Positions 1 through 7,385 of a DNA stretch of 64,000 bases are shown in pieces. The stretch covers positions 1 to 64,000 of the forward strand of contig NZ_JAUHTQ010000014.1 in the NCBI RefSeq assembly GCF_030418165.1, read 5' to 3'. This stretch comes from Ureibacillus aquaedulcis. Lineage in GTDB: Bacteria > Bacillota > Bacilli > Bacillales_A > Planococcaceae. Both the position numbers and the translations under genes were made by a program. Position 1 is the first letter of the stretch; the number at the start of each line of letters is the position of its first letter. A model generated the notes under the pieces. That model was not told the origin of the DNA. It saw only the letters and a program-made list of their open reading frames with translations, and made no database searches.

Positions 1-43
1 GTTTCTCTAAATTAATAGAAGAAACTATATTCATTAACGTTTT

Positions 44-66
44 GTTGTTCAGTTTTCAAGGTTCAT
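44..66 (-). promoter_or_regulatory. rRNA leader boxA-like antitermination sequence
   Basis: On the minus strand this reads TGAACCTTGAAAACTGAAC, the motif that Bacillales carry in 16S leaders and rRNA spacers (boxA-type, bound by Nus factors). It lies just downstream of two strong promoters pointing the same way, so a 16S gene very probably begins off the left edge. The rRNA itself is not in the window. Confidence 0.7.
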
Positions 67-80
67 CAGTTACTCGAATT

Positions 81-109
81 ATTATATCAGTATAACAATT
101 CGCTGTCAA
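81..109 (-). promoter_or_regulatory. rrn P2-type sigma-A promoter
   Basis: Minus strand: perfect TTGACA (104-109), 17-bp spacer, perfect TATAAT (81-86). A full-consensus promoter directly upstream of a boxA-like leader is typical of the proximal promoter of a Bacillales rRNA operon. Confidence 0.85.
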
Positions 110-145
110 CACTTTTATTTCTGTGTATTAAGCAGTGACTTTTCA

Positions 146-174
146 ATAATAACACCTTCATATTTAAATGTCAA
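146..174 (-). promoter_or_regulatory. rrn P1-type sigma-A promoter
   Basis: Minus strand: TTGACA (169-174), 17-bp spacer, TATTAT (146-151), about 65 bp upstream of the second promoter. Tandem P1/P2 spacing of this order is usual for rRNA operons. The remaining stretch 175-432 is AT-rich and shows no convincing gene. Confidence 0.75.
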
Positions 175-432
175 TATTTCTGTCGTCCATACTCTTTTTC
201 AAGAGAAGACTTAAACTACTTTATCACCTTAACATTATTATATCAACAGTTTTTTTTATCATCACTCTCGAGCTAACTTACTAGCTCAGAAGCACGTTTA
301 TTAATATATCATCATCACATTCAGATAACAAGTCAAAATTAAAAGTAAAACAATTTAGTTTAATATAAATAGTCAGACATGAGTTTTCTCTATTATATAT
401 ACGATTTACAATCATGCCTTTTATACTGTCAA

Positions 433-481
433 AATAAAAAAGCAGTGATCAACAACTTTTCGTCGACGATCACCGCTTTAT
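433..481 (-). terminator. Terminator of pbuG
   Basis: Inverted repeat with arms AGCGGTGATC and GATCACTGCT, followed on the minus strand by a T-rich run. It sits just past the pbuG stop and separates it from the rRNA promoters. Confidence 0.85.
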
Positions 482-493
482 TAATTTTAATCG

Positions 494-1819
494 TTAAACC
501 GTTAATAAGTATAATAAGAAGATTACTGCAAAGACATACATGATTGGACTTACTTCTTTTGCTTTACCTTTAACGATCATTGTTAATGGATAGAAGATGA
601 AACCAACTGCGATACCTGTTGCAATTGAATAAGTTAATGGCATCATGATCATTGTTAAAAATGCTGGTACTGCAATTTCGAAGCGATTCCATGCAATTTG
701 CCCAAGAGAAGCTACCATTAACACCCCTACTACGATTAAAGCCGGAGCAGTAACTGCATTAGTTACTACAGATAATAGAGGAGAAAGGAATAATGCCAGC
801 AAGAATAGTACACCTGTAACTACCGAAGCAAAACCAGTTCTCGCACCGGCTGCCACCCCAGATGAAGATTCAACATAAGATGTTATTGTTGAAGTACCGA
901 AAATAGAACCTATAATAGTAGCGATTGAATCAGAAACCAACGCTTTACCTGCGCGAGGTAAACGGTTATCTTTTACAAAACCGGCTTGATTCGCAACTGC
1001 CATTAATGTACCTGCGTTATCGAAGAAGTCTACAAACAGGAATGTTAGAATTACTGAAAGCATTGTTAAAGAATAGAATTCCGGATCTGAGAAAGCACTG
1101 AATAATGATCCGAATGTCGGTGCGATACTTGGTGGTGCCGATACTATACTGCCTGGCAATTCGACTAACCCAAAGATCATCCCTACGATAGCAGTAATCA
1201 CCATACCGTAGAATACGCCGCCTTTAAATCCTTTTACCAAAAAGATAACTGTGATGATAATACCAAAGATTGCTAGTAATACTTGAGGATCATGCAAGTT
1301 ACCTATACCAACTAGTGTTGCATCATTATTAACGATAATATCAGCGTTCTGCATTCCGATAAATGCGATAAATAGTCCGATTCCGGCACCTACCGCTAAT
1401 TTTAACTCCATTGGAATAGCGTTAATTAATTTTTCGCGTAATCCCGTCAATGTCAATAATAAGAAGAATACACCTGATATAAATACTGCTGCTAAAGCAT
1501 GTTGCCATGGGCTGCCGTTTACTAAAATTACTGTGTAAGCGAAAAATGCATTAAGTCCCAGACCGGGAGCCAGTGCCAATGGATATTTTGCAAGGAATCC
1601 CATAACGAAACATCCAACCGCAGCTGAAATCGCTGTTGCTACAAAGACAGCACCATAATCCATACGCAATGCGTCAGGTAGATCTTTTACATCCGCTAGA
1701 GTTAACGTTAGTGGGTTAACAACTAGAATATATGCCATTGCTAAAAATGTAGTGAAACCTCCAAGAATTTCACGACCATATGTAGTACCTAGTTGATCAA
1801 ATTGAAAATACTTTTTCAT
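494..1819 (-). CDS. pbuG: Guanine/hypoxanthine permease, NCS2/AzgA family
   Basis: Integral membrane proton symporter of the AzgA branch of NCS2, importing guanine and hypoxanthine for salvage. About 441 residues with a dozen or more hydrophobic segments; the N-terminal GREILGGFTTFLAMAYILVVNP and DFFDNAGTLMAV stretches are hallmarks of PbuG/PbuO. The start at 1819 (MKKYFQFDQ) is chosen because GGAGG lies at the right distance; an in-frame ATG at 1888 would read through the riboswitch terminator and is rejected. It follows guaA in many Bacillales, but here an island of about 10 kb and a permease pair lie between them. Expression is likely controlled by the guanine riboswitch and PurBox-like sites upstream. 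Confidence 0.95.
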   Translation of the reverse strand: MKKYFQFDQLGTTYGREILGGFTTFLAMAYILVVNPLTLTLADVKDLPDALRMDYGAVFVATAISAAVGCFVMGFLAKYPLALAPGLGLNAFFAYTVILVNGSPWQHALAAVFISGVFFLLLTLTGLREKLINAIPMELKLAVGAGIGLFIAFIGMQNADIIVNNDATLVGIGNLHDPQVLLAIFGIIITVIFLVKGFKGGVFYGMVITAIVGMIFGLVELPGSIVSAPPSIAPTFGSLFSAFSDPEFYSLTMLSVILTFLFVDFFDNAGTLMAVANQAGFVKDNRLPRAGKALVSDSIATIIGSIFGTSTITSYVESSSGVAAGARTGFASVVTGVLFLLALFLSPLLSVVTNAVTAPALIVVGVLMVASLGQIAWNRFEIAVPAFLTMIMMPLTYSIATGIAVGFIFYPLTMIVKGKAKEVSPIMYVFAVIFLLYLLTV

Positions 1820-1850
1820 TTTTTCCTCCGAATGATTCGTCCACAATGTC

Positions 1851-2010
1851 AAAAAAATAAAAAGACACGCACCTAACAAGAGTTGCATGTCTACGATTTA
1901 TTAGCATAACTATACAAGTATAGCATTTACTAATACATTCTAAATCGTAGTCAAGCTATTTAAGGTAGCTTGGTAGAAACTCACGAGCCATATTCTCGAC
2001 ATTATACGAC
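1851..2010 (-). promoter_or_regulatory. Guanine-class purine riboswitch with terminator
   Basis: Minus-strand aptamer (about 1944-2010): ATAAT junction, P2 with loop AATATGG, J2/3 TTTCTACC, P3 with loop CCTTAAA, and closing GACTACG. The C in GAC corresponds to position 74, which specifies guanine rather than adenine. A terminator hairpin (1864-1891) with a T run (1851-1863) precedes the gene. The 10-nt P1 3' strand (1941-1950) is perfectly complementary to 1891-1900, giving an antiterminator that overlaps the terminator stem. Ligand binding should therefore switch pbuG off. Confidence 0.93.
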
Positions 2011-2032
2011 GATATATTTAATTTACTCATGT

Positions 2033-2061
2033 AATATATCATCTCGCTTTATGAAATTCAA
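2033..2061 (-). promoter_or_regulatory. pbuG promoter
   Basis: Minus strand TTGAAT (2056-2061), 17 bp, TATATT (2033-2038). Transcription would begin about 15 nt before the riboswitch aptamer. Confidence 0.6.
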
Positions 2062-2065
2062 CCAC

Positions 2066-2108
2066 TTTTACGAACATTTTTTTGCAAATTTTAATTAAAG
2101 TTCGTGAA
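2066..2108. promoter_or_regulatory. Inverted pair of PurBox-like sites
   Basis: Two ACGAAC cores in inverted orientation (2070-2075 and complement of 2100-2105), each followed by A/T, about 18 bp apart between the boxes. The PurR consensus is AWWWCCGAACWWT with 16-17 bp between inverted boxes, and pbuG is a known PurR target in B. subtilis. Each box differs from consensus at one or two places, so the call is tentative. Confidence 0.45.
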
Positions 2109-2213
2109 TTGGGCACTTTTTTCTCAGAACTTTTTAATGATTATTTCACTATAATGCCGTCAATGGAAGTATACACTACATAAGAACTTGATATGCACTC
2201 AATAATAATCTCT

Positions 2214-2248
2214 AAAAGAAAAGAGCAAACCCACATATGGATTTGCTC
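2214..2248 (-). terminator. Terminator after the small acidic-basic ORF
   Basis: Stem GAGCAAATCC / GGGTTTGCTC followed on the minus strand by TTTTCTTTT, ending the two-gene unit 3248-2258. Confidence 0.85.
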
Positions 2249-2257
2249 ATAAATACT

Positions 2258-2419
2258 TTAGTTTTCGTCTACTCTTTCTTCCTCACTGGAAGATGTATCC
2301 TTTGTTTTGTCTTTATCTTTTTCATCTTTTACTTTTTCATTCAATTCTTCATTCGGCACATCATCAAATGTTGCGCTATCTTCCAATCGATCAATCTTCT
2401 CTTTTCCTCTATGAGCCAT
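2258..2419 (-). CDS. Small charged hypothetical protein, 53 aa
   Basis: Starts MAHRGKEKIDRLEDSATFDD and ends SSSEEERVDEN; rich in Lys, Asp and Glu with almost no hydrophobic residues, so probably disordered and cytoplasmic. A good ribosome site (AAAGGAG) lies 7-8 nt before the ATG. It follows the YflT/DUF2382 gene by 34 nt and shares its terminator, so the two are probably co-transcribed. No family recognised; association with the stress-type neighbour is inference. Confidence 0.7.
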   Translation of the reverse strand: MAHRGKEKIDRLEDSATFDDVPNEELNEKVKDEKDKDKTKDTSSSEEERVDEN

Positions 2420-2453
2420 GTTTTTTCGCTCCTTTCCAACATGGGATTATTGC

Positions 2454-3248
2454 TTAAATACCACCATGGTAGCGATTGTCCGTATCATCATTCAGTCTAG
2501 CAGTCGTATCATCAATTTCTGCTTCTTCACGGCGAACTGTATCAGTGATCGTTTCAGTATCCACAACTTTACGTTTACCGACAACGATTTCTTCAGTGAC
2601 AACGTCTTTTTTCGTTACCTCTACTTGCTCTTCAGTAATCGGGATATGAATTGTACCTTCATCATCCAAGGTACCATTCGTACTGAAGTTGGCAGTACCG
2701 CCTTCCCCGACTTCCCGATTCACTGGGCGACGCTCAATATATACTTCTTCGCGTTCTACCGGTACATCAATTGTTTGCTCATCTATGTGAACGTTTTTAT
2801 TAACATTCACTTCGCCGGTTTTTACACGGTTTTTATCAATATTCAAACGTTCCTCATGGAGCTCCAATCTCTTTTCATCATCAATCGCCGCGTCAAGAGT
2901 ACTGCCGTTGTAATAAGTGTCATAGTCAGAATCTACATACAATAGATATTTGCCATTCCGCAGTTCATTGTAATAACGATCTCTTTCTGCATCATCAATC
3001 CCCAAGCGACGGAAATTATCATTCACTAAATCTTCGCCTGTCATAAAGGCTTTAAATTTATCCCACCAGCTAGCTCCCTCCATATCATCAGAGGTTCCGG
3101 CATATCCACGGTGTAATGTATATTGGTCATCTCGGTTTGATACGATGAACATATCTTCCTCTTTATATCCCTGCAGGCGCAGTCGATCCATCTCCGCTTC
3201 CAATTGTGCCTCGGTATCATAAATCCCATATAGCTCACGTTTTTCCAT
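2454..3248 (-). CDS. General stress protein, YflT-like N-terminus plus DUF2382 (YsnF-like)
   Basis: 264 residues in two parts. Residues about 5-105 resemble the general-stress 17M/YflT domain (YGIYDTEAQLEAEMDRLR, KYLLYVDSDYD). Residues about 135-245 match DUF2382, with repeated extended stretches such as ERLNIDKNRVKTGEVNVNK and EEIVVGKRKVVDTETITDTV, as in B. subtilis YsnF. YflT and YsnF are members of the sigma-B general stress regulon; the molecular role is unknown. AGGAGGAG precedes the ATG. A GTTTCA-N13/14-GGTAAT sequence upstream could be a sigma-B promoter. Confidence 0.88.
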   Translation of the reverse strand: MEKRELYGIYDTEAQLEAEMDRLRLQGYKEEDMFIVSNRDDQYTLHRGYAGTSDDMEGASWWDKFKAFMTGEDLVNDNFRRLGIDDAERDRYYNELRNGKYLLYVDSDYDTYYNGSTLDAAIDDEKRLELHEERLNIDKNRVKTGEVNVNKNVHIDEQTIDVPVEREEVYIERRPVNREVGEGGTANFSTNGTLDDEGTIHIPITEEQVEVTKKDVVTEEIVVGKRKVVDTETITDTVRREEAEIDDTTARLNDDTDNRYHGGI

Positions 3249-3303
3249 GTTAAGTCTCCTCCTAAATTTGAAGCTAATTTGTGTTGCTGTAACTATTCTT
3301 TCT

Positions 3304-3329
3304 ATTACCGTATCTCATCTAGATGAAAC
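3304..3329 (-). promoter_or_regulatory. Candidate sigma-B promoter
   Basis: Minus strand GTTTCA, 14 bp, GGTAAT compared with the sigma-B consensus GTTTAA-N12-15-GGGTAT. About 55-80 bp before the start of a predicted general stress gene. The match is partial, and context carries much of the call. Confidence 0.4.
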
Positions 3330-3449
3330 TTATAATCTTAAAAACCAGCTTTTAACAATCCATCATGGGTGTCAATTCATTATGATCCACAAGGCTATAC
3401 TACCTCAAAAATCAAACTGCAATGTTAATGGACATGCCCGGCAAACAAA

Positions 3450-3478
3450 TAAAAAAGAGTCCCCCATAAGGACTCTCT
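3450..3478 (-). terminator. Terminator of the permease pair
   Basis: Stem AGAGTCC / GGACTCT with loop TTATGGG-type sequence and a T run on the minus strand, 8 nt past the stop of the TIGR03943 gene. Confidence 0.85.
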
Positions 3479-3485
3479 CAACAAC

Positions 3486-4403
3486 TTAATTACCTAACAT
3501 TTTCAAGACAGGATAGATATATGGTTCACTCGGTTCTTCTACTACATTTAAACTTGTAGCCTTAAGAAGCGGTAAATCATAACCGTTATAATTCCCCACT
3601 TCCAACACTCCTTCAATTTCTACCCATGCATCTTCTTGAATCGTTACGGCTCCAGTAAATTCAGTCAGAAAACCAATAATGCTGGCATCCGCTACACAAT
3701 GAGTAATAAGAAATCTCGAAATCACTAACTGATTGCCTGTTAATCCTTCTTCCTTAAAAACGAAGCCGCTCATTTTAATCGTTTTTCCAACATAGGATTC
3801 CAGGTTATCATTGATTTCTCCATAATAGGTGCTGAACATATCCTCAGTCATTTGGATACTTTCCGATTCCTGCAATAATCGCAGCTTCCCATCGTATTCC
3901 TGTTCTGATAAGTAGTTTTCATTTGGGAGAGGAACATGCTCGCTCGAATAGATATCGATATCTTCTTTTTCTACCAAAGATTCCGCACCTTCCATCAAAG
4001 ACTTTCGCTCCGTTCCCCCACTCTGCCCTCCACCTTGAGATACCAGGAACCCCTTATTAGCAGCAATTGAAGCATCTAACGTAGCAGGTGGAACCATAAA
4101 ACCCGTAACGATCGGAAAAGCAACAATACTATAGCTAACCACCCGCCTCAAGCTCCAATGGCTATTTCCATGGTCGTGATCACATCTATGGGAACAGACA
4201 TGGTGAGTATGTTTTTCCTGCCAGATGCGTGTCACTTGAATAAGCAATAAAACAAAAAAGAAGATGACAGTCATTTTACTCATATAATCATATTTCGGGT
4301 TAATGTACTTTATAATGTCACCTGTAATATGAAGGTTTGCAAAAAACAGTGTAAACAAACCTAGTAGAAGCGCCTTCAAAAAATGCTGAAAATGAAATTT
4401 CAC
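3486..4403 (-). CDS. ycgQ: TIGR03943 family membrane protein, YcgQ-like
   Basis: 305 residues. Two hydrophobic helices near the N-terminus are separated from a third by a His/Cys cluster (HTHHVCSHRCDHDHG, about residues 65-80) that looks like a metal-binding loop. The C-terminal half is extracellular, with an OB-like region (GKTIKMSGFVFKE, WVEIEGVLEVG). Proteins of this family (DUF1980/TIGR03943, B. subtilis YcgQ) are encoded next to a YcgR-type permease, as here with a 10-nt gap. The partner gene has a Zur-like box upstream. Role in zinc or another metal is inference from the histidines and the box. Confidence 0.85.
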   Translation of the reverse strand: MKFHFQHFLKALLLGLFTLFFANLHITGDIIKYINPKYDYMSKMTVIFFFVLLLIQVTRIWQEKHTHHVCSHRCDHDHGNSHWSLRRVVSYSIVAFPIVTGFMVPPATLDASIAANKGFLVSQGGGQSGGTERKSLMEGAESLVEKEDIDIYSSEHVPLPNENYLSEQEYDGKLRLLQESESIQMTEDMFSTYYGEINDNLESYVGKTIKMSGFVFKEEGLTGNQLVISRFLITHCVADASIIGFLTEFTGAVTIQEDAWVEIEGVLEVGNYNGYDLPLLKATSLNVVEEPSEPYIYPVLKMLGN

Positions 4404-4413
4404 GCTGCACCTC

Positions 4414-5409
4414 CTATAGTAAAATTGTCAAATTCACAAATAAGAAGACAATACTCGTGATGAGAATGAATAAAACAAATACAAATTTCGCCTTAAATAC
4501 ACTTAATAACATGATTGTGTTTTTTAAATCGATCATCGGTCCATAAATTAAAAAAGCCAATATCGAGGAAGTTGGAAATACATTTCTAAAAGAAGCACCG
4601 ATAAAAGCATCTGCTTCTGAACAGAGCGAGAGAATAAAGGCTAAAGCCATCATTACGAAAGTAGATTGCATCTGGCTACTCCCTAACTGCAGGAGCGATT
4701 GTGTAGAAACATAGGTTTGCAGGAAAGCCGCAACAAAAGCACCCGCAATTAAATATTTGCTCATATCAAAAAATTCATCTATTGAATGTTTCAACATTTC
4801 ATGCAATCGTGCAGCAAATGGTTGTTTTTTGTTCCCTGTGGTCGCCGACTCGAAGTTCCCGGTCGATTTTTTTAATTGGTTCGATTTAAATAAGATACTG
4901 ACAGTCAGCGCAATGGCTAAAGCAGCAACAAAACCAACTCCCATACGCAGCAAGGCCATCTCCATGTCATTACCAAATGCCATGTAAGTCGATAAGATAA
5001 CAATCGGGTTAATGAGTGGACCGGTTAATAGAAAACCCACCCCCGCATATAAAGGAACACCTTTGCCGATCAATCTGCGCACAATCGGTACAATGCCACA
5101 TTCACAGGCTGGAAATGCTGCACCTACAACACAGCTCATTACAACTGCCAAAAATTTGTTCTTTGGTATCCATTTACGGATATGATCTTCTGTAATAAAA
5201 ATCTGAATAAAGCCTGCAATCAACACTCCTATCAAGACAAAGGGTATCGCCTCAATTAATATACTCAGGAAAATAGTATTTAGCTGTGGGAAAGAGTTTG
5301 GGATAGTAAGTGTCTTACTGCCTAAAAATAGGGGAACTAAAATAATAAGTAGAATTCCTAAAACAAATACAGTTGAGATATTGTAGGATTGCTTCTGCCT
5401 CGATTGCAT
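4414..5409 (-). CDS. ycgR: Permease of the DUF318/ArsP-like family, YcgR-like
   Basis: 331 residues, about eight membrane segments. The conserved core GAAFPACECGIVPIVRRLIGKG followed by TGPLINPIV is the signature of the UPF0718/ArsP-type permeases, which include thiol- or metalloid-efflux proteins and YcgR. The start at 5409 (MQSRQKQ) is chosen because AGAGGAGA lies 5-6 nt upstream; the longer frame to 5496 would overlap the putative operator. First gene of a two-gene unit with the YcgQ-like partner. Substrate unknown; the Zur-like operator suggests a zinc-limitation response. Confidence 0.87.
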   Translation of the reverse strand: MQSRQKQSYNISTVFVLGILLIILVPLFLGSKTLTIPNSFPQLNTIFLSILIEAIPFVLIGVLIAGFIQIFITEDHIRKWIPKNKFLAVVMSCVVGAAFPACECGIVPIVRRLIGKGVPLYAGVGFLLTGPLINPIVILSTYMAFGNDMEMALLRMGVGFVAALAIALTVSILFKSNQLKKSTGNFESATTGNKKQPFAARLHEMLKHSIDEFFDMSKYLIAGAFVAAFLQTYVSTQSLLQLGSSQMQSTFVMMALAFILSLCSEADAFIGASFRNVFPTSSILAFLIYGPMIDLKNTIMLLSVFKAKFVFVLFILITSIVFLFVNLTILL

Positions 5410-5494
5410 CGAATCTCCTCTTTCTTTTGTGGCTTGGTTTTTTATAGCTTGTCCAAGATAAAAAATCGGCATCTCATAACATCCTATTAATTTC

Positions 5495-5515
5495 AAATCG
5501 TAATAATTCCTATTC
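5495..5515. promoter_or_regulatory. Zur-like operator
   Basis: AAATCGTAATAATTCCTATTC matches 17 of 20 fixed positions of the B. subtilis Zur box AAATCGTAAT-N-ATTACGATTT. The left half-site is perfect; the right half keeps ATT, C, A and TT. It lies about 85 bp before the permease start. Fur and PerR boxes share the AAT-N-ATT centre but lack the TCG/CGA flanks, so Zur is the best fit. Confidence 0.6.
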
Positions 5516-5531
5516 GCTTTAAATTAAACAT

Positions 5532-5572
5532 AAAAAAACTCTTTTATTTGCTAGTAAGCACAAATAAAAGAG
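5532..5572 (-). terminator. Terminator behind the diverged guaA tail
   Basis: Perfect 12-bp stem CTCTTTTATTTG / CAAATAAAAGAG followed by seven Ts on the minus strand. It lies 37 nt past the stop codon of the guaA-like tail at 5609. Its 5' arm is the same sequence as the 5' arm of the hairpin between guaA and int (16576-16589), so the two are probably related. Confidence 0.8.
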
Positions 5573-5608
5573 AGCTAAATAGAACATTTAAATATTGCTA
5601 TGGAATCG

Positions 5609-5664
5609 CCTATTCCAACTCAATTGCTGACGGATTACACGCAATGTCATAAAGCAGCTCGCCA
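5609..5664 (-). pseudogene. Diverged 3' end of a guaA gene (old attachment site)
   Basis: Minus-strand translation ends LLYDIACNPSAIELE and stop, against [15 protein letters not shown] at the end of the intact GuaA. Over about 50 nt roughly three quarters of the bases agree with one 3-nt gap, so the reading frame is kept. No other part of guaA is present. The simplest reading is the decayed attachment site of an earlier element that targeted the guaA 3' end, now 0.7 kb beyond the younger repeat at 6333. Confidence 0.65.
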
Positions 5665-5762
5665 ACCATGATATATAAGGGGTTGTATTTTTGTCTCACC
5701 CAATTTGAAGTTCAGGAGGATACTAAATTCTAACATCAATCGAAAAAAGAACTTCACACAAT

Positions 5763-5800
5763 AAAAAAACATAGGGAAATTTTTAGTCTTCCTATGTTTT
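5763..5800 (-). terminator. Terminator of the 49-aa gene
   Basis: Stem ACATAGG / CCTATGT followed by TTTTTTTA on the minus strand, 8 nt past the small gene's stop. Confidence 0.85.
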
Positions 5801-5807
5801 CATCATA

Positions 5808-5957
5808 TTATTTATCTGGTTGGTTTTGCTTCTTTTTTAAATACTCGGCACGTATTTTTTCAAGTTGCTGCTTTTTATCAAATTTGGCAGGCTTATTTTT
5901 TTCATGATACTTTGCAACAGCTGCCTGACCTTTGGTATCCAATTGATACTTCCCCAC
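5808..5957 (-). CDS. Small hypothetical protein, 49 aa, GTG start
   Basis: Reads MGKYQLDTKGQAAVAKYHEK at the N-terminus and ends KKKQNQPDK; very basic, soluble and probably helical. AGGTGAGC lies 3-7 nt before the GTG at 5957, and a strong terminator follows the stop, both signs of a real gene. It sits between two generations of guaA attachment sites, so it may be cargo from an older insertion or the original host gene downstream of guaA. Family not recognised. Confidence 0.65.
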   Translation of the reverse strand: MGKYQLDTKGQAAVAKYHEKNKPAKFDKKQQLEKIRAEYLKKKQNQPDK

Positions 5958-6194
5958 TTCGCTCACCTACTTTTCTTGTCTAAAGTGAATCTTTTAACAA
6001 ATATAATATACCTTATTTTACTGAAATAAACCTTTACACTTATTAGTGCACTACCTAACCTAGCATCTACCAGTAAAACCATTAAAAACTTTGTAACATC
6101 ATTCATAACCAAATGGTATTCATTATATTTATCTTTCCCACCTTGAATTTGCTGATTCATTTAAATAATCACTTCGCTAATTTTGACAGAAATA

Positions 6195-6236
6195 AAAACC
6201 CCCTTCTAGTTACTTGTTATAAATAACTAAAAGAGG
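6195..6236 (-). terminator. Terminator downstream of the 6333 guaA repeat
   Basis: Imperfect stem CCTCTTTTAGTTA / TAACTAGAAGGGG with a T-rich tail on the minus strand, about 95 nt past the stop codon of the duplicated guaA end. This is probably the original host terminator of guaA, displaced by the island. Confidence 0.7.
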
Positions 6237-6332
6237 ATTTAGCTTATGAAATATCGATAGTTGGACGTTAATCACGTTTTAGTTCTTAACATGGCTATGT
6301 TTATAACCTGTTAAGATTATATTACTGAACAG

Positions 6333-6419
6333 TCCTATTCCCACTCAATCGTCGCTGGCGGCTTAGATGTAATATCATACAGCACGCGGTTTACGTGTTT
6401 AACTTCGTTGACAATTCGT
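6333..6419. repeat. attL-type direct repeat: 87-bp copy of guaA 3' end
   Basis: Identical over 87 bp to 16693-16779, the last 85 coding bases of guaA plus two bases. Identity stops abruptly on both sides (G against A before, T against A after). With the integrase next to the other copy, these are the flanking direct repeats of an element inserted at the guaA 3' end. The stretch 6420-6576 inside the repeat holds no gene I can support; a CTCAATCGTAGC sequence at 6498-6509 resembles the core of the repeat. Confidence 0.93.
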
Positions 6420-6576
6420 TGATATATCGGGGTTTCTACAACTTATAAACATTCTCAAATTAAATTTACATTTCAATTATAGACGTTATTTTTGTAACTC
6501 AATCGTAGCACGTGAAAGGTCATTTTAGCAACGATTAAACAGAGGTAATTAAAAAGTTTAATAATAGTTACTTCTA

Positions 6577-6602
6577 TAAAAAAGAAGACATTTCTGCACT
6601 CT
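6577..6602 (-). terminator. Terminator after the lipoprotein gene
   Basis: Stem AGAGTGCA / TGTCTTCT around a GAAA loop with T run on the minus strand; several G-U pairs and one mismatch. It is a degenerate copy of the terminator at 7329-7353. Confidence 0.6.
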
Positions 6603-6648
6603 GAATTATTCAAGTATTTTATTCAATCAGAGTATGAATTTTTTAATG

Positions 6649-7239
6649 TCAATCAACTAACATGTCTATTTTTATTTTTGTTTCTTGAAGTTCATTACTT
6701 AAATCAACTAAGTTATCTGAAAAACCAATTTTATTACCTGTAGGATTTGTAGATGAGTTGAAAATTTTAGTATAAGCAATATAGTAATCAGTTAACAAAC
6801 CAATAGTTTGCAAATATTCTTCATTTTCAATACCCTTTATTTGTTGCATCATTTCATCAATTTTTTTCTTGTCTTCATTTATTTTACTTAATCTTGAGTT
6901 AAATGTATTCATATCCACAGCAATGCTCCCCCATGAAAAATCAGAAAAGCCTTCTGTATCCATTCCTAGCCCTGACCATTCATGATTGCGTATATCACCA
7001 GAGAACATATAACTAAAAACAGAATTAAAATCGAAATCTTTTGAAATAGCAGTGTCCCAAACAGTTAGTATAATATTACTTGTCTCTAAAGAATATTTAC
7101 TTGCTTCTGAAATCTCTTCATATGTATCATTTATAATTTGTTCATCTATTTTAGATTCTTCCTTTGTCTCTGTAGCATTACCACAACCAAATAATGATAA
7201 TACTATAATTAATATTCCGATTACCCTATAAAATTTCAT
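6649..7239 (-). CDS. Putative lipoprotein of the guaA island
   Basis: About 196 residues from MKFYRVIGILIIVLSLFGCG: a type II signal peptide with lipobox LFGC. The mature part is polar with alternating helices (EISEASKYSLETSNIILTVWD; DEMMQQIKGIENEEYLQTIGL), so a membrane-anchored helical protein outside the cytoplasm is likely. The start at 7239 is chosen to place the signal peptide at the N-terminus; the frame itself extends to 7302. The preceding gene encodes a two-helix membrane protein, so the two could act together at the membrane, although a terminator separates them. Family not recognised. Confidence 0.75.
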   Translation of the reverse strand: MKFYRVIGILIIVLSLFGCGNATETKEESKIDEQIINDTYEEISEASKYSLETSNIILTVWDTAISKDFDFNSVFSYMFSGDIRNHEWSGLGMDTEGFSDFSWGSIAVDMNTFNSRLSKINEDKKKIDEMMQQIKGIENEEYLQTIGLLTDYYIAYTKIFNSSTNPTGNKIGFSDNLVDLSNELQETKIKIDMLVD

Positions 7240-7328
7240 ACATCGGTAAGCCCCTTTCGCTAAATATAGGTTCATTTTACCATAAACCCTTATATTATCC
7301 ATTACCTTTTCATTAGATTATATAATAA

Positions 7329-7353
7329 TAAAAAGAAGGCATTTCTGCCCTCT
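7329..7353 (-). terminator. Terminator after the small membrane protein gene
   Basis: Stem AGAGGGCA / TGCCTTCT closed by a GAAA tetraloop and followed by TTTTTATTATT on the minus strand. Confidence 0.8.
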
Positions 7354-7385
7354 ACCAACATTATAAAGTATCTTATCTTACCTTT

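Noticed and set aside
1820-1888. Longer N-terminus for pbuG from ATG at 1888
   Set aside because: It would lie in the riboswitch terminator hairpin and lacks an SD, while GGAGG precedes 1819.
5963-6160. 65-aa minus-strand reading frame between the guaA repeats
   Set aside because: No clear ribosome site, no recognised motif, and no terminator of its own; kept out as probably chance.
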